Counted from the first letter of the stretch, positions 34,137 to 43,230 are shown. The stretch: DNA of 64,000 nucleotides from an uncultured bacterium (GCA_905216055.1 CAJMSH010000007.1:1-64000); one strand, 5' to 3'. The notes: generated from the letters alone by a model not told the origin. Translations and numbers: made by a program.

Positions 34137-34169
34137 AAAGCACCCTCTTATTTTAAGGGGGTGCTTTTA
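34137..34169 (+). terminator. Intrinsic terminator after the alcohol dehydrogenase gene
   Basis: Stem AAAGCACCC..TTA / TAA..GGGTGCTTT (34137-34167), ending in TTTT. The -10 element of the next gene begins within its last bases. Confidence 0.85.
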
Positions 34170-34178
34170 TGTTACAAT
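34170..34178 (+). promoter_or_regulatory. Extended -10 box, leaderless start of the 84-aa gene
   Basis: TGT-TACAAT ends 6 nt before the ATG at 34185, abutting the preceding terminator. Confidence 0.6.
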
Positions 34179-34184
34179 TTTAGT

Positions 34185-34439
34185 ATGAAAATAATAAAAG
34201 CTAGACCAAAAACGTATGTTAAAGAGATTTTTGACAATAATAATGTTTTAAGACGCAAATCAAGATATATAAAATCAACAAATGTTTTGGTAAAAGATGT
34301 TTTCTTTCAATGTGATGGAAAAACTGTATCTTCTATTACAAAATACGATTCTAAAACAGGACTCCCCAAAAAAGATATTTTTTTTGATTTTGTAGGAAAA
34401 TATTTTGGTGGGATAGATTATGAAGATATAAAAATGTAA
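34185..34439 (+). CDS. Small uncharacterised protein, 84 aa
   Basis: A basic 84-residue protein I do not recognise. It contains a short internal similarity of beta-hairpin type (VLRRKSRYIKSTNVLVKDVF then KTVSSITKYDSKTGLPKKDI), reminiscent of the toxin/antitoxin-like 'phage and lipoprotein' repeat in which K-x-Y-D-x-x-T-G-x-P recurs. I use the ATG at 34185; starting at 34161 would begin inside the terminator stem. It precedes the U32 peptidase gene by 15 bp and is probably co-transcribed with it, so it may sit in the same pathway, but no more can be said. Confidence 0.65.
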   Translation: MKIIKARPKTYVKEIFDNNNVLRRKSRYIKSTNVLVKDVFFQCDGKTVSSITKYDSKTGLPKKDIFFDFVGKYFGGIDYEDIKM

Positions 34440-34454
34440 TCGGGTTTTTAATCT

Positions 34455-36230
34455 ATGTTAAAAAAAGTAGAACTTTTAGCTCCCGCAAAGGATAAAAAAA
34501 CTGCAATAACTGCTATAAATTCAGGCTGTGATGCAATTTATATCGGTGCACAAAATTTTGGCGCGCGTAAAAAAGTCCCGAATTCATTAGAAGATATTAA
34601 AGAAATTGTTGATTATGCTCACAAATTTTATGTAAAAGTTCACGTGACGGTGAACACTATTTTGACGGATGATGAACTTGTTGAGGCTCAAAAATTAATC
34701 CAAAATCTTTATGATATCGGAGTTGATGCCATAATTGTTCAGGATATGGGAATTTTCAAGCTTGCGGTTGAAGGTAAACTTCCGCCGATTGCGCTTCATG
34801 CTAGTACGCAGTGCGATAACAGAACTTTAGAGAAGGTTAAATTCTTTGATAATATCGGAGTTTCCCGCGTAATTTTAGCCAGAGAATTGTCATTAGAACA
34901 GATTAAAGAAATTTGTGAACATACAAATGCTGAGATTGAGACATTTATTCATGGGGCTTTGTGCGTATCTTATAGCGGACAATGTTATATGAGTTATTAT
35001 ATTGGCGGAAGATCTGCAAATAAAGGGGAATGCGCTCAGGCCTGCCGTAAAAAATATACTCTCGTTGATGATAAGGGAAATGTAATTGCAAAAGATAAAT
35101 ATCTGTTGAGTATGAAGGATTTTAATGCATCTCGTCATTTGAAAGCCTTAATTGATGCGGGGGTAAAATCTTTTAAGGTTGAGGGACGCTTAAAAGATGA
35201 AAATTATGTGAAAAATGTTGTTGCCTATTACAGATGCGAGATTGATAAACTTGCATCTAAAACTTCATCAGGTCGAGTAGTTTTGGATTTTGAACCTGAT
35301 GTTAGAAAAAGTTTTAATCGAGGGTTTACTGATTATTTTTTAGACGGGCGTAAAAGATGTTTTAATTTTGAAAGTCCTAAATCTTTGGGCGAAAAACTTG
35401 GTAAAATTACAAAAGTCGGAAAAGATTATTTTGAAATTGGCGAAATTGACGGTAAGATAGGTCAATCAGGAATTAAAATAAATTCTCAAGACGGTTTGTA
35501 TTTCAACGGTTGTGGGTGTCTTGTAAATAAAGTTGAGGGTAAGAAAATTTACCCTAATAAAATGGATGGAATAACGCTTGGGCTTGAAGTTTATCGAAAT
35601 TTTGACAGCAAGTTTGAAAAACAGTTGGAAAATTCAAGGATTAAAAGGCAAATTGGAGTGAAATTTTCTTTTGAAAACGGAATTTTGACTGCAACAGATG
35701 AAGATGAAAATTCTGTTAGATTGATTTTGTCAGAAGCTGAAAAGGCTAAAAATCCTGACAAAATGAAAGAAAATTTTATATCTCAATTGAAAAAAACAGG
35801 TGATAGCGATTTTTATGTTCAAGATATTCAAATTTCAGATGAAATCCCATTTATGCCGATTTCTAAAGTAAATGAAATTCGCAGAAATATACTTGATGAG
35901 TTGGTGAAGGAACGTTTAAAAAATTATAAACGAGAATTACAAAAGCCTTTAAAATACGTTAAATTCCCGAAAGAAAAACTTGATTATAGAGCAAATGTTC
36001 ATAATAATTGCGCAAAAGAATTTTATGAAAATTGCGGATGTCAGGTGTGTGAAATGTCTGCTGAAAGCGGAGCTTTTCCAAAAGAATTGATGAGGACAAA
36101 GCATTGTTTGAAATTTGCGTTTAATATGTGCAAATCTCCTAAAAAACTTTTTCTTATTGATGAGAAGGGGAAGAAGTATCCTCTGATGTTTGATTGCAAG
36201 CATTGTGAGATGGTTGTTTTAGCCAATTGA
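34455..36230 (+). CDS. U32 family peptidase / RlhA-like protein
   Basis: A 591-residue protein of the U32 (collagenase-like) family. The N-terminal TIM-barrel part shows ELLAPAKDKKTAITAINSGC near residue 5, HASTQCDNR near 115, and the signature ETFIHGALCVSYSGQCYMSY near 157, followed by GECAQACRKKY with the cysteines that bind an Fe-S cluster in relatives. Bacterial members such as RlhA hydroxylate 23S rRNA and others assist ubiquinone synthesis, so 'peptidase' may be a misnomer. The C-terminal 150 residues hold further cysteines (CGCQVCE, CKHCE). Its 3' end overlaps the convergent hydrolase gene by 77 bp. Confidence 0.9.
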   Translation: MLKKVELLAPAKDKKTAITAINSGCDAIYIGAQNFGARKKVPNSLEDIKEIVDYAHKFYVKVHVTVNTILTDDELVEAQKLIQNLYDIGVDAIIVQDMGIFKLAVEGKLPPIALHASTQCDNRTLEKVKFFDNIGVSRVILARELSLEQIKEICEHTNAEIETFIHGALCVSYSGQCYMSYYIGGRSANKGECAQACRKKYTLVDDKGNVIAKDKYLLSMKDFNASRHLKALIDAGVKSFKVEGRLKDENYVKNVVAYYRCEIDKLASKTSSGRVVLDFEPDVRKSFNRGFTDYFLDGRKRCFNFESPKSLGEKLGKITKVGKDYFEIGEIDGKIGQSGIKINSQDGLYFNGCGCLVNKVEGKKIYPNKMDGITLGLEVYRNFDSKFEKQLENSRIKRQIGVKFSFENGILTATDEDENSVRLILSEAEKAKNPDKMKENFISQLKKTGDSDFYVQDIQISDEIPFMPISKVNEIRRNILDELVKERLKNYKRELQKPLKYVKFPKEKLDYRANVHNNCAKEFYENCGCQVCEMSAESGAFPKELMRTKHCLKFAFNMCKSPKKLFLIDEKGKKYPLMFDCKHCEMVVLAN

Positions 36231-36933
36231 CACACATTGCAATAAATCCTTCGGGGTTTTGCAAATACAAATCTTCTGCATGAATTCCGTCAAGCAGTTC
36301 AAATTTCTTTTCGCAAACCGCATTTTTATAAAGCTTTGCAGTGTGCCAAGGATGAACTGTCGGATCTTTTTTCCCTGCAACAAAAAGTGTTGGTGCCTTC
36401 ACGTGTTTGATAATATCTATCGGTTTGATTTTAGGTTCCATCATTAAATATATAAAGGACGGACGAATAGAGCACCAGCGTTTTGGTTCACATTTTTTTA
36501 AAGTTGGAAGCCAAGCATCTTTTTTCCACATCTGGTTTTCGATTTTACGAAAATCTGACGGGGCCGAAACCGCAATTATTTTATTTGCTTCGTTATAAAG
36601 CGCACTGTGAATTAATACGATTGCGCCTCCGAGTGAAAATCCGATAAGATTAATTTTTTCATACTGCTTTTTGGCATAATTCATAACGGCTTTTAAATCA
36701 ATTGTTTCTTTTTTGGTAAAAGTGTAAAATCCTGAACTTTTTCCATGTCCTCTGCAATCAAAAGTTATGACATCATAATATTTTGACATATCCTCTGCAA
36801 AATTTAAAAAAGCTTTGCTATCTTTTGTCATAAACCAACCGTGTACAACAATTACAACCTCGTTATGATTTGTTTTGTAATGATTAAGTGCAAGTCTTAT
36901 CCCGTCTGATGTCTTTAAAAAAATCTTTTCCAT
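36154..36933 (-). CDS. Alpha/beta hydrolase
   Basis: A 259-residue serine hydrolase with the complete triad pattern: oxyanion HGW at 31-33, nucleophile GFSLGG (Ser100), Asp190 in AGKKDPTVH and His218 in DGIHAEDLY. The family includes esterases, lipases and peptidases; the substrate is unknown and no signal peptide is present, so it is cytoplasmic. The last 26 codons lie inside the opposite strand of the U32 gene. The protein ends in a polar tail (NACNQTSEDTSSPSHQ) that could be a late extension through a lost stop codon. Its start is fixed by a TGG-TATTAT box 6 nt upstream. Confidence 0.88.
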   Translation of the reverse strand: MEKIFLKTSDGIRLALNHYKTNHNEVVIVVHGWFMTKDSKAFLNFAEDMSKYYDVITFDCRGHGKSSGFYTFTKKETIDLKAVMNYAKKQYEKINLIGFSLGGAIVLIHSALYNEANKIIAVSAPSDFRKIENQMWKKDAWLPTLKKCEPKRWCSIRPSFIYLMMEPKIKPIDIIKHVKAPTLFVAGKKDPTVHPWHTAKLYKNAVCEKKFELLDGIHAEDLYLQNPEGFIAMCVNWLKQPSHNACNQTSEDTSSPSHQ

Positions 36934-36939
36934 ATCAAT

Positions 36940-36948
36940 ATAATACCA
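36940..36948 (-). promoter_or_regulatory. Extended -10 box, leaderless start of the hydrolase gene
   Basis: Minus strand TGG-TATTAT ends 6 nt before the ATG at 36933. Confidence 0.6.
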
Positions 36949-37060
36949 TGTTTTGACTTTATGACAAAAAACCTTAAATAAAATATATAGATTTCATACG
37001 AAAGTATGACGAAAGATAGTAGGTTTTAGTATATAGTAAAAATACCAGAGGGTAGAATTT

Positions 37061-38602
37061 GTGTTAAACGGTATATTTCAGCGGCCTTATTTGAATAAAG
37101 ACGGAAGAAGTCTTGTAAAAAGAAAACAAGACGAAGAAAAAAACGCGTCTTCAGCTGCTGTCCAACGAGAAGAACAAGCAAATCAAAATTCTAAAAGCAA
37201 AGGGCTTCAATATGTAGAACAAAAAAGACCTTCATATACCCCTGCTTACACTCAAAACAACGGCGAACAGGTTGACTGGAGACAAATGCGCTCTCAAATT
37301 CAAAGTCAAGCACAAGCCAGAAATTCTTATACAACTTCTCAAACACTCGCAAATTCTCAAACTGAAGAAGTTACTCCGACAAAAACTCTCTCTGGTCGTA
37401 GTACGGTTATTAATATTGCACAAATTCTTAAAGATTTTAGAAATACCGCAGCCGCTATCGGAACCCCTGATGATTTGAAAGAAGAAGTTAATGGTTATCT
37501 TTCACTTGTGGAATCCCAAGTTAAAAAAGATAATCCGAATACAAAATTAGTGAAATCTAATTTAAAAAATGCTTCTACAATTCTTGATGGTTATATTTCT
37601 CAAACACTAAATAAGGATTCAAAGGTTGTTGAAAATTGGGTTGATGCTCTGTTTTTGCAGCAAATAGATTTCAAATATAATGAAAATGATGTAAATCCTC
37701 AATTTTTAGTGAAATTTCCTCAAGGAAGCACTGAACAAGCAGAAAAATCAGAAAATAAAACAACAGTTCATGATACTGTTACAGAACCGCTTCAACAAGA
37801 AATTGATACTGATGCAAAAGTCGTTTCTCTTATCCCTCAAGATAAAGAGTTGAAATCGTTATTTATTCAATCTAAAAAATTGGCTTATGCAAATCAGCCT
37901 GATAAAGCAATTGCAACGTTTAAAAAAGCATTGCAAAGAGCAGATGAAGTAGGAGATACAGAAACTAAATCAAAGATTTATTATGAAGTCGGAAGAATTT
38001 ATGATGATCATGATTATTATGCACAAGCTTTAACAAGTTATAATCAATCATTACAAAACACTACTGATAATAATATCAAAACAAAAGCTCATTATTCAAT
38101 GGCTCAGATTTATGATGATGTAAATCAAATTGAACCTGCATTGGATCATTATTTTAATTCAATTTCTTTTGCCGGCGAAGCAGAAAATCTTGCTGCACAA
38201 TCAACTTCTTTAACAAAAATGGGTAACATTTTTACTGATATGTATGAAGATGAAGCAATGCAATATTATTCAATAGCTGATGATTTGGCATCTCAAACCG
38301 ATAATTCAAAAGTTAAAGGTTTTGTATCAGCAAGCATGGGTGATGCTTATGAAAAATTTGGTGATTCTCAAAATGCTTTAAAATCATATTCAAAAGCAGT
38401 TAAACATTATTCTGATGCTGAATCTCCTTTGAAAACTGCTCAATATTATACAAAAGCTGCTGATATTATGGTTGAACACAGCAATATTTCAAAATCAATA
38501 AGCCTTTTATCAAAAGCTCAAAATTATGCTCGTCAAACTGATGATGTTAATTTGATGAATGAAATAAATCAAAAATTAAGCAGTTTGGAATCTTTATATT
38601 AA
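37061..38602 (+). CDS. TPR-repeat protein with disordered N-terminal half
   Basis: A 513-residue protein with a GTG start preceded by AGAGGG at good spacing. Residues 1-110 are Gln/Ser/Thr-rich and probably disordered. A helical region at about 115-205 follows, and from about 265 to the end there are six to seven TPR-like units of the kinesin-light-chain/LGN type (YYEVGRIYDDHDYYAQALTS; SMAQIYDDVNQIEPALDHYF). Such tandem TPRs bind peptide partners. There is no signal peptide or membrane span. The gene stands alone between the divergent hydrolase gene and a shared terminator; its partner is unknown. Confidence 0.85.
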   Translation: MLNGIFQRPYLNKDGRSLVKRKQDEEKNASSAAVQREEQANQNSKSKGLQYVEQKRPSYTPAYTQNNGEQVDWRQMRSQIQSQAQARNSYTTSQTLANSQTEEVTPTKTLSGRSTVINIAQILKDFRNTAAAIGTPDDLKEEVNGYLSLVESQVKKDNPNTKLVKSNLKNASTILDGYISQTLNKDSKVVENWVDALFLQQIDFKYNENDVNPQFLVKFPQGSTEQAEKSENKTTVHDTVTEPLQQEIDTDAKVVSLIPQDKELKSLFIQSKKLAYANQPDKAIATFKKALQRADEVGDTETKSKIYYEVGRIYDDHDYYAQALTSYNQSLQNTTDNNIKTKAHYSMAQIYDDVNQIEPALDHYFNSISFAGEAENLAAQSTSLTKMGNIFTDMYEDEAMQYYSIADDLASQTDNSKVKGFVSASMGDAYEKFGDSQNALKSYSKAVKHYSDAESPLKTAQYYTKAADIMVEHSNISKSISLLSKAQNYARQTDDVNLMNEINQKLSSLESLY

Positions 38603-38634
38603 AAAAAGGAGTTTATTAAAAACTCCTTTTTATT
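38601..38634. terminator. Bidirectional terminator
   Basis: Stem AAAAGGAGTTT / AAACTCCTTTT with A-rich left flank and T-rich right flank, serving the TPR gene and the convergent glyoxalase-type gene. Confidence 0.85.
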
Positions 38635-38653
38635 GGTTTTTCATAAATTTTTA

Positions 38654-39034
38654 TTAGTTTTCTTTTGACATAATTTCTATTTCATTTCCGTCAGGATCTT
38701 TTAAAAATGCAACATACATATTAACTTCCGGCATGAAATATGGCTCATAAAGATATTTATAACCGCATTTGTTCATTCTGTCTGTAAATTCTTTCATTGA
38801 TTTTGTTTCAAATGCAAGATGTCCAAATGCGGTACCGTTTGTATAACCTTCTTTTGGTGTTTCTTTGTTGTAAGTTAATTCAATTTGAGTTTGAGCATCT
38901 TCATCACTCAAATAGTATAATGTACAGTCATCAAGCGGTACTTCATGGGTTCTGTTGAGATTGAGCAATTCTGTGTAGAATTTCATTGATTCATCAATAT
39001 TTTTTACTCTAATCATTGTGTGTACAAATTTCAT
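38654..39034 (-). CDS. Glyoxalase I / VOC family protein
   Basis: A 126-residue cytoplasmic metalloenzyme of the vicinal-oxygen-chelate fold. The four metal ligands of glyoxalase I are in place: His5, Glu52, His72 and Glu120 (E. coli GloA has 5, 56, 74, 122), with the typical KDPDGNEIEIM C terminus. It probably removes methylglyoxal as a thiol adduct; the presence of a glutamate-cysteine ligase gene at 56471-57796 makes glutathione or gamma-glutamylcysteine a plausible cosubstrate. The ATG has an AGGAGGA ribosome-binding site, the strongest in the neighbourhood. Confidence 0.88.
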   Translation of the reverse strand: MKFVHTMIRVKNIDESMKFYTELLNLNRTHEVPLDDCTLYYLSDEDAQTQIELTYNKETPKEGYTNGTAFGHLAFETKSMKEFTDRMNKCGYKYLYEPYFMPEVNMYVAFLKDPDGNEIEIMSKEN

Positions 39035-39080
39035 TATTATTTCCTCCTGCTAATCAATCTCAAATCTATAATCTAAATAT

Positions 39081-40199
39081 TTAATCTATATGTGATATTA
39101 CACCTTTTGAGGTGTTTTTGTCAATTTCTATAACATGTCTTATTATTGTATGCGCCATCAAAAGTAAATATGGGTTAATTTCGTTGGTGTTACTCATATT
39201 AATTTTTGCTTGCGGTTTTTCTTGGTCATTATTTACAGTTGTTTGAGATGTGGTTTCAAATGAAACAACAGATTCCATTGAGTAGTGTTTTTCATCTCCT
39301 TCAATTCTCAAGAGCAGTTCATCTTTAGGAAATTCTTTTGAGCATTCGATATTTACATGAACCGAATTTGAGCTTTCTAAAATTAATGTTGCAATTACAT
39401 TCCCGTAATTTAGGGTTGTAATTGTAATTACAAGAATGCTATCCGAACTGTCATTATTTTGACCTGCTTCTATATCAAGATCAAAACCTACACCTTCTTG
39501 TAGCGGAAGCCAAGGAAGATATAAAAGCATTAAAAGCTTCATTGTTTGAGCCGAATCATTTTGAGAAGCTGCTGCAATACTTGCATTTATTAGTTTTGCG
39601 GTATCTTTGAGCTGTGATAAATCAGTTATACCGAGTTTGGCAGAATTTGCCATTGCAGTGATAAGTTTTTCAATAGCTTCTTTCCCGTTTGATTGAATCA
39701 TGGCAGCTACTTGAGAAAGATTAATCATTCCGTTTGCATTGATTGCAAGATTTCTTATTGAATTTTGCAGCTGATTTAATATTGCTTTGTTCCCGCTGAG
39801 TAGCATATTTTGAGCTTCTGTCAGCGACAAACCTTGAAGTTGGGCAAGAATTTGGGCTTGGGTTTGGGACAAGGAATTCCTTTGCATTGCAATTTGGCTG
39901 GCAAATTGTTGATTAAATTGGGCAAGGGTAATATTTCTTTGTAAAATATATAAAAGTTCATTGAGATTTTTGGGCAAATTCATCATATCTTTTACATAAA
40001 CGGATTGGTCAACTCCTGCCATATTTGCCATCTGCGGGGAGGCAATTGAACCTGCAATACTTTTGGCAGTCGATGCTTGAGCAGGGGTAGGAGTAAATGC
40101 TTGCGGGGCAGGCTTATTAGCAGCCGCATTTCTTTGGCTGTTAATTGCTTGATAATTAACAAATTTTGATATTAAATGCCCCAAATTTAAATCTGCCAT
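39081..40199 (-). CDS. Uncharacterised Gln/Ala-rich protein
   Basis: A 372-residue protein of unknown function. The first 70 residues are Ala/Pro/Gln-rich. About 85-215 is helical with many Gln and Ala residues (LSQTQAQILAQLQGLSLTEA). A compact domain (about 220-305) follows with a LLMLLYLPWLPL segment and alternating hydrophobic strands (ILVITITTLNYGNVIATLIL), and the tail is polar. The LPWLPL-plus-strands part faintly recalls the C-terminal domain of FliK hook-length proteins, but no flagellar gene is near and I would not name it. Its own leaderless-type promoter separates it from the riboflavin operon upstream. Confidence 0.75.
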   Translation of the reverse strand: MADLNLGHLISKFVNYQAINSQRNAAANKPAPQAFTPTPAQASTAKSIAGSIASPQMANMAGVDQSVYVKDMMNLPKNLNELLYILQRNITLAQFNQQFASQIAMQRNSLSQTQAQILAQLQGLSLTEAQNMLLSGNKAILNQLQNSIRNLAINANGMINLSQVAAMIQSNGKEAIEKLITAMANSAKLGITDLSQLKDTAKLINASIAAASQNDSAQTMKLLMLLYLPWLPLQEGVGFDLDIEAGQNNDSSDSILVITITTLNYGNVIATLILESSNSVHVNIECSKEFPKDELLLRIEGDEKHYSMESVVSFETTSQTTVNNDQEKPQAKINMSNTNEINPYLLLMAHTIIRHVIEIDKNTSKGVISHID

Positions 40200-40206
40200 A
40201 GATTTA

Positions 40207-40212
40207 ATTATA
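40207..40212 (-). promoter_or_regulatory. -10 box, leaderless start of the 372-aa gene
   Basis: Minus strand TATAAT ends 7 nt before the ATG at 40199; no TGN extension. Confidence 0.55.
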
Positions 40213-40257
40213 ATGATTTTTTAATCTTTGTCCAGCAGATAACAATTAATTGAAAAA

Positions 40258-41253
40258 TTAATCTTTAATCGGTAAATATGCTTGAGGGTAATTGTAATCT
40301 TCTTTAAATCCGAGATGTCTGTACATTTTCAAGGCTTGGAAATTATTTGTTTCAGTTGTTGTATTAACTTCGCTTATCGGACGTTCGCCGTTATCTGCCA
40401 TACGGATTAGCGTTTCAACGGATTTTTTCAACATGTGTTTTGACAACCCTTTGCCTTGATGTTCTTTTCTTATTGCAACAATCGGAATATTAGCAATTCT
40501 GCCGCCTGTTAAATTCATAAAACAAAAACCAACAGGAATGTTATTGTAAAGCATAACAGTTGTTGCTTCAGGCAAAAATTCTGCATAAATATTTCTTACA
40601 ATTTTTGTAATTATATCGCGAGTGCCTTCGATTGACTTAAATCTCGGGTCGAACAAGGCGTCTGCTGAATCTTCAAATCCTTCTTGAACAACTTCCACAG
40701 CATCTTCAAAATATTTGTCTTGCCAATCAACAAGTTTATAATCATTATCAAGCTCTGATAATTGAGTAATTTTCAAAATATCTCTGGAATTTGTTCCTGT
40801 CATCATAAATCTTAAAACAGCTATACCTACAAACTTGAAGCCGTAACGTGCAATATCTCCGATAAGATTTTTTTGTTCTCCAAGCATAGGATAGCAAACA
40901 ATTTTGTCATATCTTTCAGCTTTTGTAAGCTCTAAGAATTTTTTAATCAAATACATTCCTCTTTCAACCATATTTTCCATTTTGAAAGAGTGAATAATAT
41001 TTAATTCAATAGCTTCAGAAATTGCAGTTGTATAAACAAGGAATGCAACAGGGATTGTATTATCAAAAAGCACAAGACATTCAATAAGTTTTTTTTCTAC
41101 TGCATCGATAAAATCATCAAACCCTAAAGGTTCAAGTTCAAACTTATATTCATCAACAGCTCTGTCTCTAAAGTCATTGTAAACTGTTACAAATGCCTTA
41201 TAGTCATTTTTTGTTAATAATCTTGCTTCAAAGTTGTTGTTTTCAATTGCCAT
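40258..41253 (-). CDS. GNAT-family N-acetyltransferase
   Basis: A 331-residue protein with a C-terminal GNAT domain: the acetyl-CoA loop VAIRKEHQGKGLSKHMLKKS (near residue 252), followed by the ALKMYRHLGFKEDY motif. The first half looks like a degenerate second GNAT fold, as in two-domain acetyltransferases. The acceptor is unknown. It lies 21 bp downstream of ribBA on the same strand, so it is the third gene of the ribE-ribBA operon, though a role in flavin metabolism is only suggested by position. AGGAATTAGGAA precedes the ATG. Confidence 0.85.
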   Translation of the reverse strand: MAIENNNFEARLLTKNDYKAFVTVYNDFRDRAVDEYKFELEPLGFDDFIDAVEKKLIECLVLFDNTIPVAFLVYTTAISEAIELNIIHSFKMENMVERGMYLIKKFLELTKAERYDKIVCYPMLGEQKNLIGDIARYGFKFVGIAVLRFMMTGTNSRDILKITQLSELDNDYKLVDWQDKYFEDAVEVVQEGFEDSADALFDPRFKSIEGTRDIITKIVRNIYAEFLPEATTVMLYNNIPVGFCFMNLTGGRIANIPIVAIRKEHQGKGLSKHMLKKSVETLIRMADNGERPISEVNTTTETNNFQALKMYRHLGFKEDYNYPQAYLPIKD

Positions 41254-41274
41254 TTCCTAATTCCTTATTTTAAA

Positions 41275-42483
41275 TTAAAGCATGTGATGCATTTTATCTT
41301 TTTTGGTTTCCATATATTTTTTATTAAACTTATTTATATACGGTGGTATTTTAACTATATCATGTACAGTTAATCCGTAACCCTTCAAACCGATGATTTT
41401 TTTAGGGTTATTTGTAATCAGGTTAAAATTGTTAAATCCTAAATCCCTAATTATTTGAGCGCCCATGCCATAATCTCTTAAATCTGCTTTAAATCCTAAA
41501 GAAAGATTTGCTTCAACTGTATCTTGTCCTTCTTCTTGAAGGTGATAAGCTTTAATTTTATTAATTATACCGATGCCTCTGCCTTCATGACCTTTCATAT
41601 AAATCAAAGCACCTTTGCCGTATTCATTAATCATTTGAAGTGCGCTGTGAAGTTGGTAATTGCAATCGCATTTCAAGCTGTGGAAAATATCTCCTGTCAT
41701 ACATTCACTGTGAACACGGATTAGCGGAATTTTATCAGATCCGTCATCTTTTACTAATGCAACACTTTCTTGACCTGTTAAGTGGTTTAGGTAGCCGTAA
41801 ATCTCAAATTCCCCAAATTGTGTCGGAAGATGAGCTTCAGCCTCACGAGTTACAATTTTTTCTGATTTTAGGCGGTATGCAATCAATTCTGCAACAGAAA
41901 TAAATTTAATCCCATGTTTTTGTGCAAATTCATATAACTCATCACGTTTTGCCATGTGTCCGTCTTTGCTCATAATTTCACACATCGGACCTGCAGGAAT
42001 ATGTCCGCATAATCTTGCTAAATCAACGACAGCTTCAGTATGTCCCGTACGGGTAAGGACTCCGCCTTTTCTTGCAACGCAAGGAAACATGTGTCCGGGG
42101 CGGCGCAAATCTGACGGTTGAGCATCAGGCGCAATACATACTTGAATTGTTTTTGCTCTGTCGAATGCTGAAATTCCTGTTGTTACCCCAAATTTTTCTG
42201 TGGCATCAATACTTATGGTAAAAGCTGTTTTCATTGATTCACTGTTTTGTTCTACCATTTGTGGCAAATTCATTTTTTCAGCTATTTCAGGGGCGATTGC
42301 AAGGCAGATAAGTCCTTTTGCGTTTTCTGCCATAAATTTTATAATTTCAGGTGTAACCATTTGACCTGAACAAATCAAATCACCTTCATTTTCTCTGTCT
42401 TCATCATCGGCAACGATAATCATTTTGCCGTTTTTAAAATCTTCTAAAGCATCTTCAATGCTATCAAATTTGAAATTTTCCAT
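41275..42483 (-). CDS. ribBA: Bifunctional DHBP synthase / GTP cyclohydrolase II
   Basis: Makes both precursors of riboflavin: 3,4-dihydroxybutanone 4-phosphate from ribulose 5-phosphate and the pyrimidine from GTP. In 402 residues, the RibB half (1-205) has DDEDRENEGDL near 25 and the RTGHTEA segment near 145. The RibA half (206-402) has the zinc-binding CMTGDIFHSLKCDC (near 261) and HEGRGIGIINK. The ATG follows the ribE stop by 2 bp, so translation is coupled. No ribD or ribH is in the window. No FMN riboswitch is possible on the leaderless transcript. Confidence 0.96.
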   Translation of the reverse strand: MENFKFDSIEDALEDFKNGKMIIVADDEDRENEGDLICSGQMVTPEIIKFMAENAKGLICLAIAPEIAEKMNLPQMVEQNSESMKTAFTISIDATEKFGVTTGISAFDRAKTIQVCIAPDAQPSDLRRPGHMFPCVARKGGVLTRTGHTEAVVDLARLCGHIPAGPMCEIMSKDGHMAKRDELYEFAQKHGIKFISVAELIAYRLKSEKIVTREAEAHLPTQFGEFEIYGYLNHLTGQESVALVKDDGSDKIPLIRVHSECMTGDIFHSLKCDCNYQLHSALQMINEYGKGALIYMKGHEGRGIGIINKIKAYHLQEEGQDTVEANLSLGFKADLRDYGMGAQIIRDLGFNNFNLITNNPKKIIGLKGYGLTVHDIVKIPPYINKFNKKYMETKKDKMHHML

Positions 42484-42485
42484 TT

Positions 42486-43139
42486 TTATATAAACCCGTT
42501 TTCTTTCAAAAAATCTTCCGTAATATTATTATTTTTCGTTGATAAAAATTTTTCAACATATCTTCCTAAAATATCTGTTTCAATATTTACTAAATCACCT
42601 GTTTTAAGATATTTAAGGTTTGTATTTTCTAATGTATGCGGGATAATTGCAACAGAGAAAGTGTTATTTTGGCTTTTAGAAACGGTTAAGCTTACTCCGT
42701 TTATTGCGATTGAACCTTTGTAGACAATGTATTTGTCCAAATCTTTTGAAACAAGAAATGTCATATCGCCTAAATATTTTGCGGTTCCGTCAATGTGACC
42801 TTGAACAATATGACCGCCCATTCTGGTCGGTCGGGTGCTACGCACATAGCCCTCTTTGCCGGTAGCTGAAACATTTTCAATTAAATCTTGTGGAAGTAGT
42901 GCTCTTTCAAGATTTACGCATTCACCTGTTTTAAAGCCTTTTGTAATTTTTAAAGTTTCAGAGCTGACATCGGCGCTGAAAGAATTTGAATTCATACTAA
43001 CAACAGTCTGGCAGCAGCCGTCAATTGCAATGCTATCACCGATTTGAGTATTTTCTAACACCTTTGAGCACTCAATAATGAGTTTGTGCCCGTCAAAGCT
43101 TTTTATAAATCCTGTTTCTTCTACAATCCCTGTAAACAT
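42486..43139 (-). CDS. ribE: Riboflavin synthase, alpha subunit
   Basis: Dismutates two 6,7-dimethyl-8-ribityllumazines to riboflavin. The 217-residue protein has the canonical MFTGIVEETG start and two lumazine-binding barrels (repeat 1 with CQTVVSMNSNSFSADVS; repeat 2 with MGGHIVQGHIDGTAKYL and SIAINGVSLTVSKSQNN). I start at 43139: the frame is open ten codons farther up, but the family start and the -10 box agree on this ATG. It is the first gene of the operon with ribBA and the acetyltransferase. The tail (TKNNNITEDFLKENGFI) is a little longer than usual. Confidence 0.95.
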   Translation of the reverse strand: MFTGIVEETGFIKSFDGHKLIIECSKVLENTQIGDSIAIDGCCQTVVSMNSNSFSADVSSETLKITKGFKTGECVNLERALLPQDLIENVSATGKEGYVRSTRPTRMGGHIVQGHIDGTAKYLGDMTFLVSKDLDKYIVYKGSIAINGVSLTVSKSQNNTFSVAIIPHTLENTNLKYLKTGDLVNIETDILGRYVEKFLSTKNNNITEDFLKENGFI

Positions 43140-43146
43140 ATTTTTT

Positions 43147-43155
43147 ATTTTAGCA
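43147..43155 (-). promoter_or_regulatory. Extended -10 box, leaderless start of ribE
   Basis: Minus strand TGC-TAAAAT ends 7 nt before the ATG at 43139. Confidence 0.65.
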
Positions 43156-43163
43156 TGAAAAAA

Positions 43164-43191
43164 TTGCAATAAAATATTTTCTTCATATAAT
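43164..43191 (+). promoter_or_regulatory. tpiA promoter
   Basis: TTGCAA (43164-43169), 16-nt spacer, TATAAT (43186-43191), divergent from the ribE promoter. The leader of about 33 nt has AAAAGGAGAG before the ATG. Confidence 0.7.
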
Positions 43192-43230
43192 TGAACATGT
43201 TAATTGTATTTTAAAAAAGGAGAGAATATT

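Noticed and set aside
34161..34184. In-frame start of the 84-aa gene at 34161
   Set aside because: It lies within the terminator stem and upstream of the -10 box, which points to the ATG at 34185.
39081..40199. Flagellar hook-length control protein FliK
   Set aside because: Only a faint resemblance in the LPWLPL-plus-strand part, and no flagellar gene is in the window.
43140..43169. Upstream extension of ribE
   Set aside because: It would add residues before the conserved MFTGIVEETG start and run through the -10 box.
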